From positions 1,392,618 to 1,456,617 of the forward strand of contig JALPQD010000232.1 in assembly GCA_023101885.1 (NCBI GenBank): a stretch of 64,000 bases of DNA. The letters run 5' to 3'. Shown one piece after another: positions 48,131 to 60,660 of the stretch; position 1 is the stretch's first letter, and the number at the start of each line of letters is the position of its first letter. Both the position numbers and the translations under genes were made by a program. Origin of the DNA: Typhlomys cinereus. Lineage: Eukaryota > Chordata > Mammalia > Rodentia > Platacanthomyidae. The notes under the pieces are model-generated. The model had not been told where the DNA came from and made no database searches. It saw only the letters and a program-made list of their open reading frames with translations.

Positions 48131-48566
48131 CAGCTTGCCTTTATGTTGCCAATAAATTCATGATCAAGTAATTTAAGGAGGAATAAAGGGATTAATTCTC
48201 ACTTATGATTGTCTGATTACATTTCTTAATTTAGTTTAACAAGAGAGCTCATATCAAAACTAGGTGCCAAGTGAATTGGCCAAGTGAACAGGACTACTTA
48301 GAGATCTCTGAGGCAAACCTCACTTGACAGACAACATGTCTGTACAAGTATACCAAAGAATACCAACTTCCTTAACCAACTCCCTCTATCTTATTCACCT
48401 GCACAAGGAGGAGTTTCACATAGAATGGACTGTTGGTCTCCACCATCAATTAGACAATGTTCTTCAGGCTTGTTCAGAGCTCAACTCAGTCCACTAATTC
48501 TTTACAAATGTGCCTAGAACTCGACCCTTTAATTGTCAGTTGGCTCTTATAGCTAACTACCACAGT
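48131..48566 (-). mobile_element. Diverged MaLR LTR, antisense
   Basis: Antisense landmarks occur in order: 'gttgccaataaattcatgatcaag', 'aataaagggattaattctcac', 'gacagacaacatgtctg', 'catcaattagacaatgttcttc', 'gctcaactcagtccactaat' and 'tagctaactaccaca'. Slightly longer than the family's 390 bp through small insertions. Confidence 0.75.
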
Positions 48567-49605
48567 AGAAATACTTTAGTTCTTCACAGACGTATAAAAC
48601 CATGTATAAAGATTGCTCTGAACAATTCCTTACTGGGAACTCGGATTATGAAATGCTATCATAGAATAAATAGCGTTGCGCCTTAGAAAGATCAAGGATT
48701 TAATTCTTTCACAGCCAAATCCTGGAGATCCCCAAGGAACTGAACTTGAAGATGCAAACATTGCCTTTTATTATGTAAGAGCTTCATTGACATGAGGAGT
48801 GAGTCCTGGGAGCTGGAAAAATCATAAGGTAAAGATACATAAAATAAAACAAAGCACTGAAAGAACGTCAGACCCTTCCAGTACCTGTCAGTGGCTTGCA
48901 GCCTACTGGAATCATTCTACAATTATCATCCATGCATTTCTTGATTTTTAGGTTGATGTGTTGGAAATGTTCATCTGTTATATCTTATTTCTTACTTTAT
49001 ACTCAACTACTCAATTCACCTAAACTGGCTTCAGTTCTCATATTTTAAGCCATCAATAAACTGTGTGTTTGAAACCTAAAGTTTTAGATTTTATTTTATG
49101 AGTGTTTGACATCCTCTAATTTTTATAACACTGCTTTAATTTTCAAAACATCGCATCGTTTTGGTTTCCTTCCTAACTTCCTGAAGTCCTTCTTAGTTTT
49201 TGGGGGATCATTTGCCAAGTTTAAATTTTCTAAATATTCAATCATAATCTCATTAATCAATCTATAGTTATTCCTTAATTTTACTAATACTAAAAGTAGA
49301 CTACTGCATTTTATGATGTGACTGAGTTTAACTATTCATTCTATCTCTTTATCTATGGTAGCAATGTCTCACTTATTTTTGTTGACATTTTCTTATTAAC
49401 TTAAATGATGGCATGTACATTTGAAAATATGGGATGAGTACATATATACTAACACCTTTTAATTACTAGGTATCAGTGTTTCAAAATAAATGAGTACATA
49501 TATACTGAACACCTTTTAATTACTATGTATCAGTATTTCAAATTTACCTTTCTGGTGCCCACAACATTATTCATAAAAGAGAATGCTACATGTATAATTT
49601 TTCTT
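48567..49605. other. Unique DNA with a 56-bp tandem duplication
   Basis: Otherwise nothing recognised. The duplication is at 49434-49547. Confidence 0.5.
49434..49547. repeat. 56-bp tandem duplication
   Basis: Unit one starts ATGAGTACATATATACT at 49434 and unit two starts identically at 49490. They differ by a few substitutions and a small indel (ACTAACACC versus ACTGAACACC). Confidence 0.9.
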
Positions 49606-49619
49606 ACTATTTTAAATTT

Positions 49620-49889
49620 TTTTATTATTTATTCAACTGTGTGCATATGTGTGCGTACGTGCGCACGCGCGTGTGTATATGTGTGTGTAGAAGCACGGAC
49701 GAATTCGCGAACCACCATGGACGCCTCCACCTCCTTCTGCCCCGGGATTCACAGGCTCCGCCCTACCAGGACCAGAAGCGCAGGCCGCCCCCGCTTCCGC
49801 CTGGCGTCTATACGTGGGATCTGGGATCCGAACTCAGGACCTTCCGCCTGCAAGGCAGAGGCTTAACCCCTGAGCCACCTCTCCAGCCC
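49620..49889 (-). mobile_element. Young GC-rich tRNA-derived SINE, antisense
   Basis: Same subfamily as 2289-2615 and 51241-51542. The flanking repeat actattttaaattt (49606-49619) recurs as actattttagattt (49890-49903), one mismatch. The GT/GC tract and the intact CpG-rich body show youth. Confidence 0.92.
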
Positions 49890-49903
49890 ACTATTTTAGA
49901 TTT

Positions 49904-50923
49904 ATAAAAGATACCAAATAATCTGCCTTTCCAAAAGATAATTTATAATTTATCCTCAAAAGCCTGTCCCTCATCCCAGGTCATAGTATTACCACCAGAA
50001 GACTAGGTGATATGCTTAACACTAGCTTTCCTCACTACACTTTCCTGTTTATGTACAATCCATTCCACAAGTGCTGATTGCATTTTTACAGGTTTCCTGA
50101 TTCTATTTCTTTCTTTCCAATAAATTCTACATCCAATAACCTACCCCTAATGCTCTATTCTAGTTTGTTCTCTAGGTACCCTGCAGTTATTGTTTCCCCT
50201 ATTGATACATTGCACAAACAGAACAATCTATTCTCCAAACTCAGAATGAAATGCTTCATTGGTTGATTATGATTCAGGGCAAAGCCTAAATTTATGAGAC
50301 TCCTTGTATGGCTTGCTTCTCTGTGACCATATTTTTACAAATTTCTGTATCTTTGGCTATGCTCTTGTTTTCAGTTACTTCTTATATAACTCATGCTTCC
50401 TTTTGTAACAGACCATTTGTACATGACCTTTCCCCTTCTCATCAGTTATTTAATTCTTACTCTGCATTTGGAGTATAGTGCAATTAGAATTTTCTGCATG
50501 AAGATTTTCCTGATATCTAGGTGCTATCAAATCTACTAATTTTTGCATAGCTTTCAGTATGGTTCTATACTCTGCATATTATTGAGATAATTTTACATTT
50601 TAAATAAAAATGTGATTAATAAAAACTGCATGTATGTTTATGGTCTGAGTTGTTCAGCTGCAAGAAGCTAGTATCCAACACACTGCTTAGCAATTCAAAA
50701 GCCACCAACAAATCTTTTCTGAATAGTTAATTGGATGGCAATAATTACTGAGATATAGTCAAGAATATTCTAGTAAGTTATATAAAAGAACAACCAAGTT
50801 TAAATAGTCATGAATATAAGCAGAGCTAAAAAAACTGCATATAATCATTTGCCCATCAGATTTATTTAATAACATGTTGTTACTGGCAAGATTAACAAGT
50901 CCAACATCAGACTTTATGAAATT
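49904..50923. other. Unique DNA
   Basis: Nothing recognised. Confidence 0.5.
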
Positions 50924-50934
50924 CATTCTTTCTT

Positions 50935-51103
50935 TTTTTTTTTTACATTTTTTATTATTATGTCAGCTCATACAAACTAAATAGGTACACCAGTTCCCTC
51001 CCTCCCTCCTCCTCTCCCAGAACCCCCTGCTCCCCCTCCTCTCACCCCTCCCTCCCCATCCCCAGTGCCTCCCGCCCCAATTCCTAGAGAGTCCTTTCTT
51101 GTG
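50935..51103 (-). mobile_element. Mini-L1: 169-bp antisense 3' end with target duplication
   Basis: On the minus strand it reads AAGAAAGGACTCTCTAGG, then a G-rich block, then the UTR end and an A-tail. Sequence and truncation point match 24641-24797. The target duplication is cattctttctt at 50924-50934 and 51104-51114. No coding capacity. Confidence 0.9.
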
Positions 51104-51240
51104 CATTCTTTCTTCAGAAGGTTTGCTAGAAAATGGCAATGCCATTCTGATCCATGTAGAGGAGAAGGGATTTTTTTTTTAAATTATTATTCTTACCAAC
51201 AGATTCATGGCTGAGACCCTTTTACAAAAAATGAATACAG

Positions 51241-51542
51241 GGCTGGAGAGGTGGCTCAGAGGTTAAGCCTCCGCCTTGCAGGCGGAAGGTCCTGAGTTCG
51301 GATCCCAGATCCCACATATAGACGCCGGGTGGAAGCGGGGGCGGCCTGCACTTCTGGTCCTGGTAGGGCGGAGCCTGTGAACCCCGGGGCAGAAGGAGGT
51401 GGAGGCGTCCATGGTGGTTCGCGAATTCGTCCCTGGTTCTACACACACACACACACACACACAGACACACATGCACGCGGGCACATACACACGCATATGC
51501 ACACAGTTGAATAAATAATAATAAATAAAAGAAGTTGTTTAA
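51241..51542 (+). mobile_element. Young GC-rich tRNA-derived SINE, best preserved sense copy
   Basis: The full order is visible: the head GGCTGGAGAGGTGGCTCAG with its A-box, a B-box-like GAGTTCGGATCCC, the GC-rich body with many CpGs, a (CA)n tract (51441-51470) with CACGCG variants, and an AATAAATAATAATAAATAAAA tail. The target duplication aaaaaatgaatacag is perfect (51226-51240 and 51543-51557). It is tRNA-derived by its pol III boxes and is mobilised by L1 in trans, as is known for such SINEs. Confidence 0.95.
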
Positions 51543-51557
51543 AAAAAATGAATACAG

Positions 51558-53960
51558 CAAAAGCCTACATGTTAACTTGATGTTATACCTTTTTGATTTA
51601 TTTATTTGGATTTGTAGTGCTAGTGATCAAACCTGGTGATCACCAATTCTGAGAAAGTTATTTGCCACTGACTACACACTTAACCATATTTACTATAAAT
51701 TTTATGTGATGTGAGAGGGTTTCAGTAAGAACAAATGGACAGGAAATTCTATGTATCTTTATGGAAAGGCATTTGGAACTGGAACTAAAGACAAATGGCA
51801 TGATCAAATGCTAAAACACGCAAGTGGGGTGCACATAACCAGACTGCTCATTCAGTTTCCTCCTGGCATTTGTCTCTGATGATACAGATGTTTATTCCCC
51901 TATGTATAGAGAGCTTACCTTTGGACTGAAAGTCTTACAGCCTACTCTAGAGGAAAGTCAGATAATTCTTTTCTGGCCTGCCTCAGGGACAGGTTAACGT
52001 CAGAAAGATCATCTGCTGTTTTCTCAGATACGGGACTGCCTTATTTGGGGGTATAATTTCCTGAACTCCATTATTTCACAAAGCCAACTTTCACTGGAAA
52101 GGCTACAAAGAGAGAAACAAACAACAGTAGGCATAGTGAATATACATAATAGAAGGTAGTCAGCCTTTAGACTATCCATTGCAGTGATTAGCATGTCTGC
52201 TGATATTAACAGGACATCGCTTTACAAAAGGACTTGGGATGGTCAGACCACAAGAAGTAATACAATGCTTTATCAGTTTGACACAAAAACATCTCCATCA
52301 GAATGAAGATGATTAGAAGGAAATGCTGACAAAGAGAAAATACAGTAAACAAGCAACATTCTCAGAGTTTTTTGTGGGGAATATGCATATACATGCGTAT
52401 GCAAGTATTCATGCATGAATACACACATGCATGTGGAAGCCAGAGGTCTGGTGTGTTCTTTAGACACAAATTACTTCATGAGACAGTGTCTCTCATTCAA
52501 ACTGGAGTTCACTTATTGCCTGTACTGTATGGCAACAAAGATTCAGGGATTGACTAAAACTAGGGTCAAAGATGTGTTGTGTTCAGCTGTTCACATAGGT
52601 CTGACAATTTGACTTGGGTCCCCATCCCTGTGTGTCAGTCATTTTACTTTTAAGGCATATCTCTTTAGTTCTGATGAAGAGCTGATTTTCTTCTCAGCAT
52701 CTCAGTTCTCTTATCATTATATAATACATATTCATGTTAAAAGGGCACAGAGGTAGATGGATCAGGTTAAACTCATATAATATGAACAATCCTAATGCTC
52801 AGAGTAATCTTTGCTTAAGGTCATTGCTTCAAAAATTTCTGGAAATAGATGCATTTAACACTTTCATCTATGACATTTTTAAGATAAGGAGATAGTTAAT
52901 TATCGTAGTTTAGTGCATTTGACAAATCTCATTTGTTACCAAAGAGCACAACTATGGAATTTATAAGTGCAAGTATCTCAGAGGAACAAGATAATACTTT
53001 TGGCTGTATGCATATGGGGAAAATACTTATCACTGGGGTTTTCCACTTGATCATGTAAGATACAGTAAGTGAGGTAAAGACATCACACAGAAAGTAAGGG
53101 AAGGATAGCTAAATAAAGTGAATCAAAAGCAGTTTCCTAATCATAAGAAATGAAAGCCAAGAATTTCCTTGTGAAAATTAAAAATATCTCCCAAAATAAA
53201 TATTGCCAGTTATCTTGTACCCATCTTCTCAATACTAGGTTTCTAAAAGAAACTCCATTGTTTCCATGAATATCTGGATAAGTCCATTCTAACTCTATAT
53301 TGATTGGTCGATATTCAGACATTAGCAGGGTTATAAAAAATTAGAAAAGAAAGGTAGAATGGATCCTTCCTTTTACACCAAGGATTAAAACTTGGACTCC
53401 ACAATCATTGATCTGAGTTGTACTTGTGTCTCTAGTAGAAGATATGACATTCTAAAATGCCTGAGAGAACATTAATAACTATGGGAGTCTGTTTCTAAGA
53501 CTTCTAACTGTTATAAAATTACTACACAGTAGAAGATTTTTTTCAGTTAAAAAATAAGAATATATAATGATTCACTCCTGTAAGAAAGAATTTACTTTAA
53601 GGGCTTGTGAGTCAACAATGGGGCAAAAAACAATTCCCTCTGGAAAACTATGTTCTTAAAGCTTTCATAAGTAATGAGAAACCCACTTAATAATGCAGTG
53701 TCTTCCTCTACAATGGTCCATATAGATATTGCCCAGTCTCATCTCTTGAGTGCACCCACACTTAACTCTCAAATTTTGGTCATCTTCTATACTACATTCT
53801 GTGTATTCATTTGAATTATTTTTCTTGAGATCACTAGGAGGGATTCCAGAAAGAGATCCACCTCACAAGTTGAACCTCACTGTTCCCGAAATAATTCCTT
53901 AGACTTAACTGACCTTCAAAATCTCACTTTTCAATGACATGTATCAGCTCATTTACAATG
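51558..53960. other. Unique DNA with a possible ID-like trace
   Basis: 51612-51695 ('gtgctagtgatcaaacctgg' ... 'ccactgactacacacttaacc') faintly resembles an antisense ID-type SINE ('gtgctggggattgaaccc'). The remainder is unassigned and has no gene. Confidence 0.4.
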
Positions 53961-53970
53961 GACATGTTGG

Positions 53971-54259
53971 ACTGGAGAGATGGCTTAGTGGCTAAACCTC
54001 TGCCTTACAAAAAGAAGATACTGAGTTTGGATCCCAGATCCCAGATAAAGACACTAGCTGGAAATGCAGTGGCTTATGCTTTTGGTCCTGGAAGGCAGAG
54101 ACTGGGTAACTCTAGTGCAAAGCAAAGAGGAAGGAGCATACTCTGGGGTGATTTTCTAAGTCCCCTTAGGCCTTTACAGGCACAGAGTGCCCTGTGATAT
54201 ACATAGACACGCACACAGAGATACACAGAGTACCACACAAAAATACATAAAATAAAATG
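53971..54259 (+). mobile_element. tRNA-derived SINE, older variant
   Basis: The head 'ggactggagagatggcttagtgg', the B-box-like 'gagtttggatcccagatccc' and the shared body and right arm ('tctaagtccccttaggc') end in CA-rich sequence and AAATACATAAAATAAAA. Imperfect flanking repeats (aatggacatgtt / aatgagcatgtt) suggest a decayed target duplication. Confidence 0.85.
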
Positions 54260-56106
54260 AGCATGTTACCCTAACTGTGCATTCTTTGTAATCCTTGGAC
54301 TGAAGGAAAAGAAATACCCAATGTCACCTCACCAAGTCCAACAAAACCCCTATCTCTTTGCTCTGTAAATCAAAGGACTTAAATAAAGTACTCTCTTTTT
54401 GTATCTCTAGAATTGATATAGGAGTCAGTATTTATATTAGCTCATGTTTAGATCAGTCATGGTTATGAGACAGTGCTATCTTCCATTTTTGTGCAATCTT
54501 GCATGTCATATATTCAAGTGAAAGTTCTGTGACCATTCAAAATTCAAGAGCAGACTTTGTCCCTTAATGAAATGGATGGAATTGGAACACATCTCTTCAC
54601 AATCACCGAGTAAGATTAATTTGACAAATACCCATTAGACTAGCCAACAGCTAGCTCAGTTGCTCCTATTTGCTTTAATTTATTTAGCAAAAGGCCCTGA
54701 TCTATCAAGTTAAATGCCTTGATCATTCATCAGTTCCCAGATAGTGAAGTGTCCCAGGCCATGACCAGGTTATCAATCTGTACAAGGTGATCATTTGGTT
54801 AACTCATCCAACAGAGCAAGGTCCACATCTTGTAATATTTTAAGATATTGGAGAACATAGCTAGACTATAATCTTTCTCTTGTCAAATATTGCAAATTTA
54901 TAACCTGAGATCTGTTTCCATGAACCAACTGAGTGCTAAATAAATGTATTTTCTCTTGCAGTTCATTCCTGACTAGGTATTTATTCAAGAGCTCTTCATT
55001 CTATTATTACATTGGGAATGCTTTGGTTTGTGCAGTGAAATTATATTGTTTTGACAGCTCTATTATTTTCACTGGTTGGCTTGCAGCAATTTATCTTCCA
55101 GCACATGAAGAATTTATTTTTTTAATTGGCTTTGCCTTTCTTTATGAATGTGTTTATGAGGTACTATGGCAGTTCAACATTTTAATGTTCCAATGTTTTC
55201 AACCAATTTAGTAATCATGCAAACAGCAGTGCTTCTATGGGGCCTCTGAACAGTTCAGAAAACAGAATTTTAAAGAAAATATTTCTGAATTCAGTTTCAT
55301 CGTCAATACTTTAACATGACAATATCATTTAGTTATTGACCTTGACTGGCCATAAAAAAGTTTATAATATTCAGTCTGAAAAGTAAAACTGAGCATAACA
55401 AACTCTAATCAAAAGGCATTTCAAATTTGTCTTTATATATTACTTGTTTGAAGCTGGTAAAAAGTTGCCATTAAGCAATATAGAATTATTTTTTGTATTG
55501 CTGATAACAAAAGAGCCTTTACAACTGGTAGACAAGTGCACCGAAGAGCAATGTTGAAATATTATACTTAACTAAGGACAGTAGAAATTAATTAGCCTTT
55601 GATACTAAATAAACAATAAAAATATTTCTAGATAAAATTAGGTTTTGTCTATTATTTTTGTAAACTTGAAGCAGATATCACTCTAATGGATTAGTTATAA
55701 TCCAAACCTCAAAATTAAGGTCTGAGAAATATTTGTAAAATAGGTCATTCACACATTTATGGAGTATCATTTTGTTTTAAAATAACTAAAAATAAACTAA
55801 GAATATCCTCCGTAGGATCTTGAAACTATTTAGATTCATAAAATTCCATTCAAATAGCCAATTCCTTTTGCATGGGCAGTTGCAACTTATTAGATTCATA
55901 CACATATTTCTTCAATCAGCAAATATTTAATAAGTAATTGCAATGTGTAAAGTATTATACTAGGAGTTTAAGAGATTCAAGATTAATATATATTCTTTGT
56001 ATAGATTGTCATTGAGCCAATTTATGTGTGCATTAAAGATGTGTGAAATTGAAAACTACAAGCATATGTCACTTTGAATGTCTATCAGAAAAGCACTTTG
56101 GAATCC

Positions 56107-56109
<3 letters not shown>
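54260..56109. other. Unique DNA with an ancient repeat remnant
   Basis: 55890-55985 ('tcttcaatcagcaaatatttaataagt' ... 'tactaggagtttaagagattc') resembles the ancient repeat at 26185-26290. The rest holds nothing I can name. Confidence 0.45.

Positions 56110-56145
<36 letters not shown>
56110..56145. repeat. (GA)n microsatellite
   Basis: About 17 uninterrupted GA units. Confidence 0.97.
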
Positions 56146-56148
<3 letters not shown>

Positions 56149-56796
56149 TCATAAAAGCAGTTTTAGGAAACAAATGTGAGGTAGTGATGGGAAAGACAAA
56201 ACAGAAACAGGAGCTATTGGATAAACCATAGGTGACCTTCAACCCCCGAGAACTTATGTAGTTAAAGTGACATTTCTCACCATATGACTACTATGTGGCA
56301 ACCTTTCCTGGTATAAAGAGGTCAAAATGAATTTCCCATAAGCCATACTAGAAGCAGCCTTAGTTCTACCTCAAACCAATTAAATCAGAATCTCCTGTGA
56401 TAGGATTTGACATAGGCATCTTCATAAAGTTCCCTTGAGTGATTTGAAGATGAAATTAATGCTGAGAAGCTGGCAATATTCATAACTACAGAAAAATCAA
56501 CTAGATAGAATGAAATCATTCTAATCCAAATATACAAGGGGCATTCTTGGGACACTTTCTTATTCTCTGGACTTTAACATAACCTAGTAAATCACCTCCT
56601 TTTCTCAACCAGACAATGCTAAGGGCTATTGGTTTGTGGGTTTCATCTCCAACCATCATTTCTTTCATCTGGTCTTATGGTTCTGCCACTACACCTTCTG
56701 AGCAATTATCTCAGCAATTGAATCTCTGGTGAAAACACTTTAGTATTTCTATTCACGCCCTTAAAATTTCGCTTCAACAATTCTCTTTTATTTCAT

Positions 56797-56840
56797 TCTT
56801 TTAATGTGCGTGTGTGTGCATGTGTGTGTGTGTGTGTGTA

Positions 56841-56895
<55 letters not shown>

Positions 56896-57080
56896 ACTGT
56901 GTGTCCCTGTAGAAGACCAAGAGTGATTTTAGGAATCATCCTGGATTGCTCTACCTCTATATTGCTTCGTTCTGCGATTTTCCAGGCTCTGCCTTCCAGA
57001 GTCAGAAGTACAGGCAACCACCAATTCAGCTACTTCTGTTATAAGGCAGAGTCTTAACTCCTGAGCCATCTCTCCAGTCC
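56797..57080 (-). mobile_element. tRNA-derived SINE, older variant, with (GT)n(GA)n
   Basis: On the minus strand it starts GGACTGGAGAGATGGCTCAG. The body carries 'ctttccagagtc'-type blocks, and a GT tract followed by GA (56806-56890) marks the tail. CpGs are largely lost. I see no clear target duplication. Confidence 0.82.
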
Positions 57081-58576
57081 TCATTGCAAGAATTCCTTAG
57101 CCTCATCATTCCATAACCCCTTGATGTTTCCATGTTCATTCTGTAAATCACTGTTTTCTTCTCTATGCTTCTCTTCATCTTGTTATAATATCAAAAGCAA
57201 TCACAATTACTGCACAGCAAGCAGCCTGGGATTTTCCACACCCTCTAGCCTTTTAATTACAAAACATTTCCCTGTGATTAACCAGTCAGTCTGCCTTCCC
57301 ATTCTTGTATGTAGAAGATAAACCTCGTTGAAAGTATCCATGTAAGCAATGACATAGGTTGATGTTCCTTAATGATGTCAGTGCTCATCTAAGGTTGCAG
57401 CAGCATCATACAGTGGCTTCTTTAACCATTTCTCTCATCACACTTTTTTACATTCTCTGTAACTTGCATTTCATAAAGACAATATTCAAACTTTAAACGT
57501 CCCTATTTCTCTGTCAATTTCAGCAAACTTCGTCTCATATTTCATAAGTAATCCATGTCTTGTCTCCTCTCCCATCTCTTCCATTACTGTGTAGGAATTT
57601 TCTTGGTCAGATGTGACGATCCTATTTCCCTCTCATCCTAGATGTTCTTTTAAAGCTATTCTCTAGGCACTTGTCTCCAGTACCTTAAACCCTATTCTAT
57701 CCGGCATCCACATCATTCAGTCTTCCACTAATTATTTTCACATGACTAAATCCAAGGCTCAGCTCTCCACTAGCATCTTACTTCACTATCAACAACACTT
57801 GCCCATTGGTTTCACATTTTCCTTCCTAAACCACCATTTTATTTCGTCTCAAGGACACTACACAGAGTAGATTTTTTTTTCCTTCTTGAAACCAGTGCTC
57901 TTCTTCAGTCACTTTGTTGATAAGTGTTCATTTCCTGACCCTAAAAACTTTAAGTGCCCTAGTTTTACTTCTTGAACATTTCCTTTCTATGGAAAATCAT
58001 TTCCTGAGTAATCTTCCCTAGTCTCATAACTCTATGCCATCCATATGATACCTTATAAAATTCAAATTTTGGGCTGGAACTGTCCTCTAATAACTGGGCA
58101 AACATACAACACTACCTTCTCCATATTTCTGCCTAAATATCAAATAGACATTTCATACTTGACAGGAGAATACACTCTCCTTACACTGTCTCTCCACCTC
58201 CACACCCAAATCCTTCATCTCAGAGGAAATCTCTATCTTCTTCTTGTTCATTCTCAAAATATGGTTTGAACTTTTCTTGAATCTCTTGTTTTTTTTTTCT
58301 TTTTGAAACAATGTTTGCTTATCTCCTGTATGTTAAAAGTCATTGAAGTACAATACCTGGTTCTTTGCATTTGTAAGAAATCATTAATAGTCATATTAAA
58401 TTTCTGTTATTTCTGTTTCAAGTATTCAAGATAACTTCATAAGTAGATGTCTCTTTAATATGCTGCTTGTTTGCTGAATGATGTAGTTTACATACACAGT
58501 TCAAAGCACTTACCTGATTATACTTGCCTTTTGCGCATCAGCTTTTAAGATAATAAAGTTATTATTGTGATGATGA
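57081..58576. other. Unique pyrimidine-rich DNA
   Basis: C/T-rich on the plus strand with short frames (57121-57321, 58045-58269). No repeat or gene is recognised. Confidence 0.45.
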
Positions 58577-58655
58577 TTGCGATCCTGAGAACTGAACTCA
58601 GGGCTTTATCAATGCTAGATAGCACTATACCACTGTGTAGCCTTGTCCCCATTAT
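58577..58655 (-). mobile_element. ID-like SINE fragment, antisense
   Basis: 'gaactgaactcagggctttatcaatgc' followed by 'ataccactgtgtagcc' matches the antisense of the ID/tRNA-Ala-type SINE head ('gaacccagggccttgcacatgc ... taccactgagctac'). Short and diverged. Confidence 0.65.
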
Positions 58656-59144
58656 TGTCCTCTTGAAACTCCATGGTAATTGTTCAGAGTCCCAGAGTCT
58701 TTCTGACGTGGTCTGGGTACTTTCTTTAATATCTCAGTTTCCTCCTCTTCAGTTTCTCCCTTAGAACAGTAGTAATCCACTCCACTTAGAAACCCCATTT
58801 TCTTCAAGTGGGGAATATTTCAAAACCACAAGTGAACTGCTAAGAACTTGTGACGGTTGTTAAAGCCTTTTAGTAGGCAGGATTAGGAAGTATAGTAGTA
58901 TGTATGCTTATCCATATACTTTCTCAATGTGGAGGATCTTCAGTTTCTCTTGACAACTCACATTCAGCTCTACAAGGTCCTCTCAGCCTCATCTGTTCTG
59001 AGGAATTCTAAAGCAATTCTGTCATTCCACAGCATGTGCTACTATGGGCACAAGGGAGTATAGGATCAATACAGCTCATAATAATCAAATTAGACCCAAA
59101 TAATTTACAAGAACAAAGGGTTCTAGCTCACAATTTTTAAAATT
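58656..59144. other. Unique DNA
   Basis: Nothing recognised. Confidence 0.5.
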
Positions 59145-59207
59145 ATTTTTATTTGTTAATTTCTTTTAGAGTTTCAACATGAATAAAGTGAATTCTTAAT
59201 ATTTTAC

Positions 59208-59254
<47 letters not shown>

Positions 59255-60095
59255 CAATTCCAACTCTCTTCTTTGCCTTATACTTTTCTTTTTATTTACC
59301 CTTCCTATTACCCTTTATTACCCTTCCTATTTTATATCTTTTTGCATGTGTAGTGGCCTACTGAGTTTCATCTGTGTTACTTGGATGGCATGTGCCTGAA
59401 CACTTGCTGGAGAACAAATCATATATCAGTGGAAATACCATTGAAGAAAGCACATCTCCTATCCATATTAATCCCCAAGAGTCTCTCAGGGAATTGTAAG
59501 CCCTCTGAAGATCTTTCCCCTTCCATGATGAAATCGATAGGTCAAACCCTGTGACAGTCTCATAGAAATACACATGGATGCACTGAATTCATGGATGAAA
59601 CAGTCCTGTCATGTCCAAAGTACAATATCCAACCACACCTTCATTCTTCCTCAAGTTCCCACAATCTTACTGCCTCCTCTTCTTTGATGTTTTCTCACCC
59701 CTGGTTTGAGAGAGTGGTGTAGATGTCTTGTCTCGCACTGAGAAGTCTGCAGTCACTTGTTTTCTGTACTTTGGCCAGTAAAGAATTTCTGTAATAAGCA
59801 ACTTCCATAGCAAAAGAAGCTTCTGTCTTCAGTGCTGAGTGCTCCTTCCATCTATGGACAAAATGACAAATGACAGTTTGATAGAGTGTCTTTTAGCTGA
59901 ACCTTAATAGTTTGTATCCCCATATGGTCTAGGTCCTTTTCTTTTATGGTTCTTGTCCTGGTTACAGCACTAAGAGAGTGATCCCTGCTGAAAAGTAGGT
60001 CTTAAATCCAAGCAGAAAGCTATTGGTTGCCCTCTTGACATTCATGCCACTATTGCACAGTCACCACTTGCCAGGGTGGTAGTTCTTGTAGCTTT
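59145..60095 (-). mobile_element. Lx-type L1 3' UTR, antisense
   Basis: Plus-strand blocks such as 'tatccccaattccaactctc', 'ggcctactgagtttcatctgtg', 'ggcatgtgcctgaacac', 'cctgtcatgtccaaagtac', 'agtggtgtagatgtcttg', 'cttaaatccaagcagaaagc' and 'ttcatgccactattgcac' occur in the order of the antisense rodent Lx 3' UTR. An (AT)n microsatellite sits at 59213-59250. The clearest Lx-type fragment here. Confidence 0.8.
59213..59250. repeat. (AT)n microsatellite
   Basis: About 19 AT units in the A-rich tail region of the antisense L1. Confidence 0.95.
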
Positions 60096-60279
60096 CACAA
60101 ATTGATTAAACTGTTAATAGTTTTTCTCCCCTGGAGGTCTGATTCTGTTTTTACCCCAGAAAGTTTCCTTCCTCTTCATATAACAACCAATGTGATTCTT
60201 AGCTGGATGGAATCTACCTTTCTTTTTCTGTGTCCCTTCATGGTCACTAAATGTTGCAGGGAAAACAGTCTTGACCCTC

Positions 60280-60660
60280 CCAATGTTGTAGGTAGGGTTC
60301 TTGTGTTCCAGAGTCGAAGACTGAAACCAGAACAAGGTGTAGAGGATAAAGGTAGAGTTTATTAGAAAAGAGAAAGGTTGGAATTCATGAACTCCAGACG
60401 TGGAGTGCCAAAAGGGGCTAGCATACCTCCATGAGAAGCAGAAATGAAACAGAGCTCATGGCACTAGAGTGCCATGAGAGGCTAGGGAGCCCATGAGAAC
60501 TCATGGTGCCTAGGCTTGGAATTCATGAGGAGTAAGGAACAAGGAACAGACTCATGGCACTGGAGTGCCATGAGGGGCTAAGGAGCTTCCAAGACAAGTA
60601 GGCAGCTGGAAACGGACTCATGGCACCAGATGGCCATGAGGGGCTAGATTGCCTCTTGAA
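60280..60660 (-). mobile_element. Putative LTR with repeated perfect palindromes
   Basis: The minus strand contains 'ctaataaactctacc' (AATAAA) near 60355-60369, consistent with an LTR polyadenylation region. To its right on the plus strand is a series of related units containing CTCATGGCACT/AGTGCCATGAG inverted repeats at 60455-60478, 60551-60574 and 60617-60640, each followed by a GAGGGGCTA-type motif. Such repeats occur in U3 regions of some ERV LTRs, but I cannot name the family, and it may be a minisatellite. Confidence 0.4.

Noticed and set aside
54933..55211. 92-codon hydrophobic plus-strand ORF, possible membrane peptide
   Set aside because: AT-rich sequence gives hydrophobic Phe/Leu/Ile codons by chance; there is no family match or gene context.
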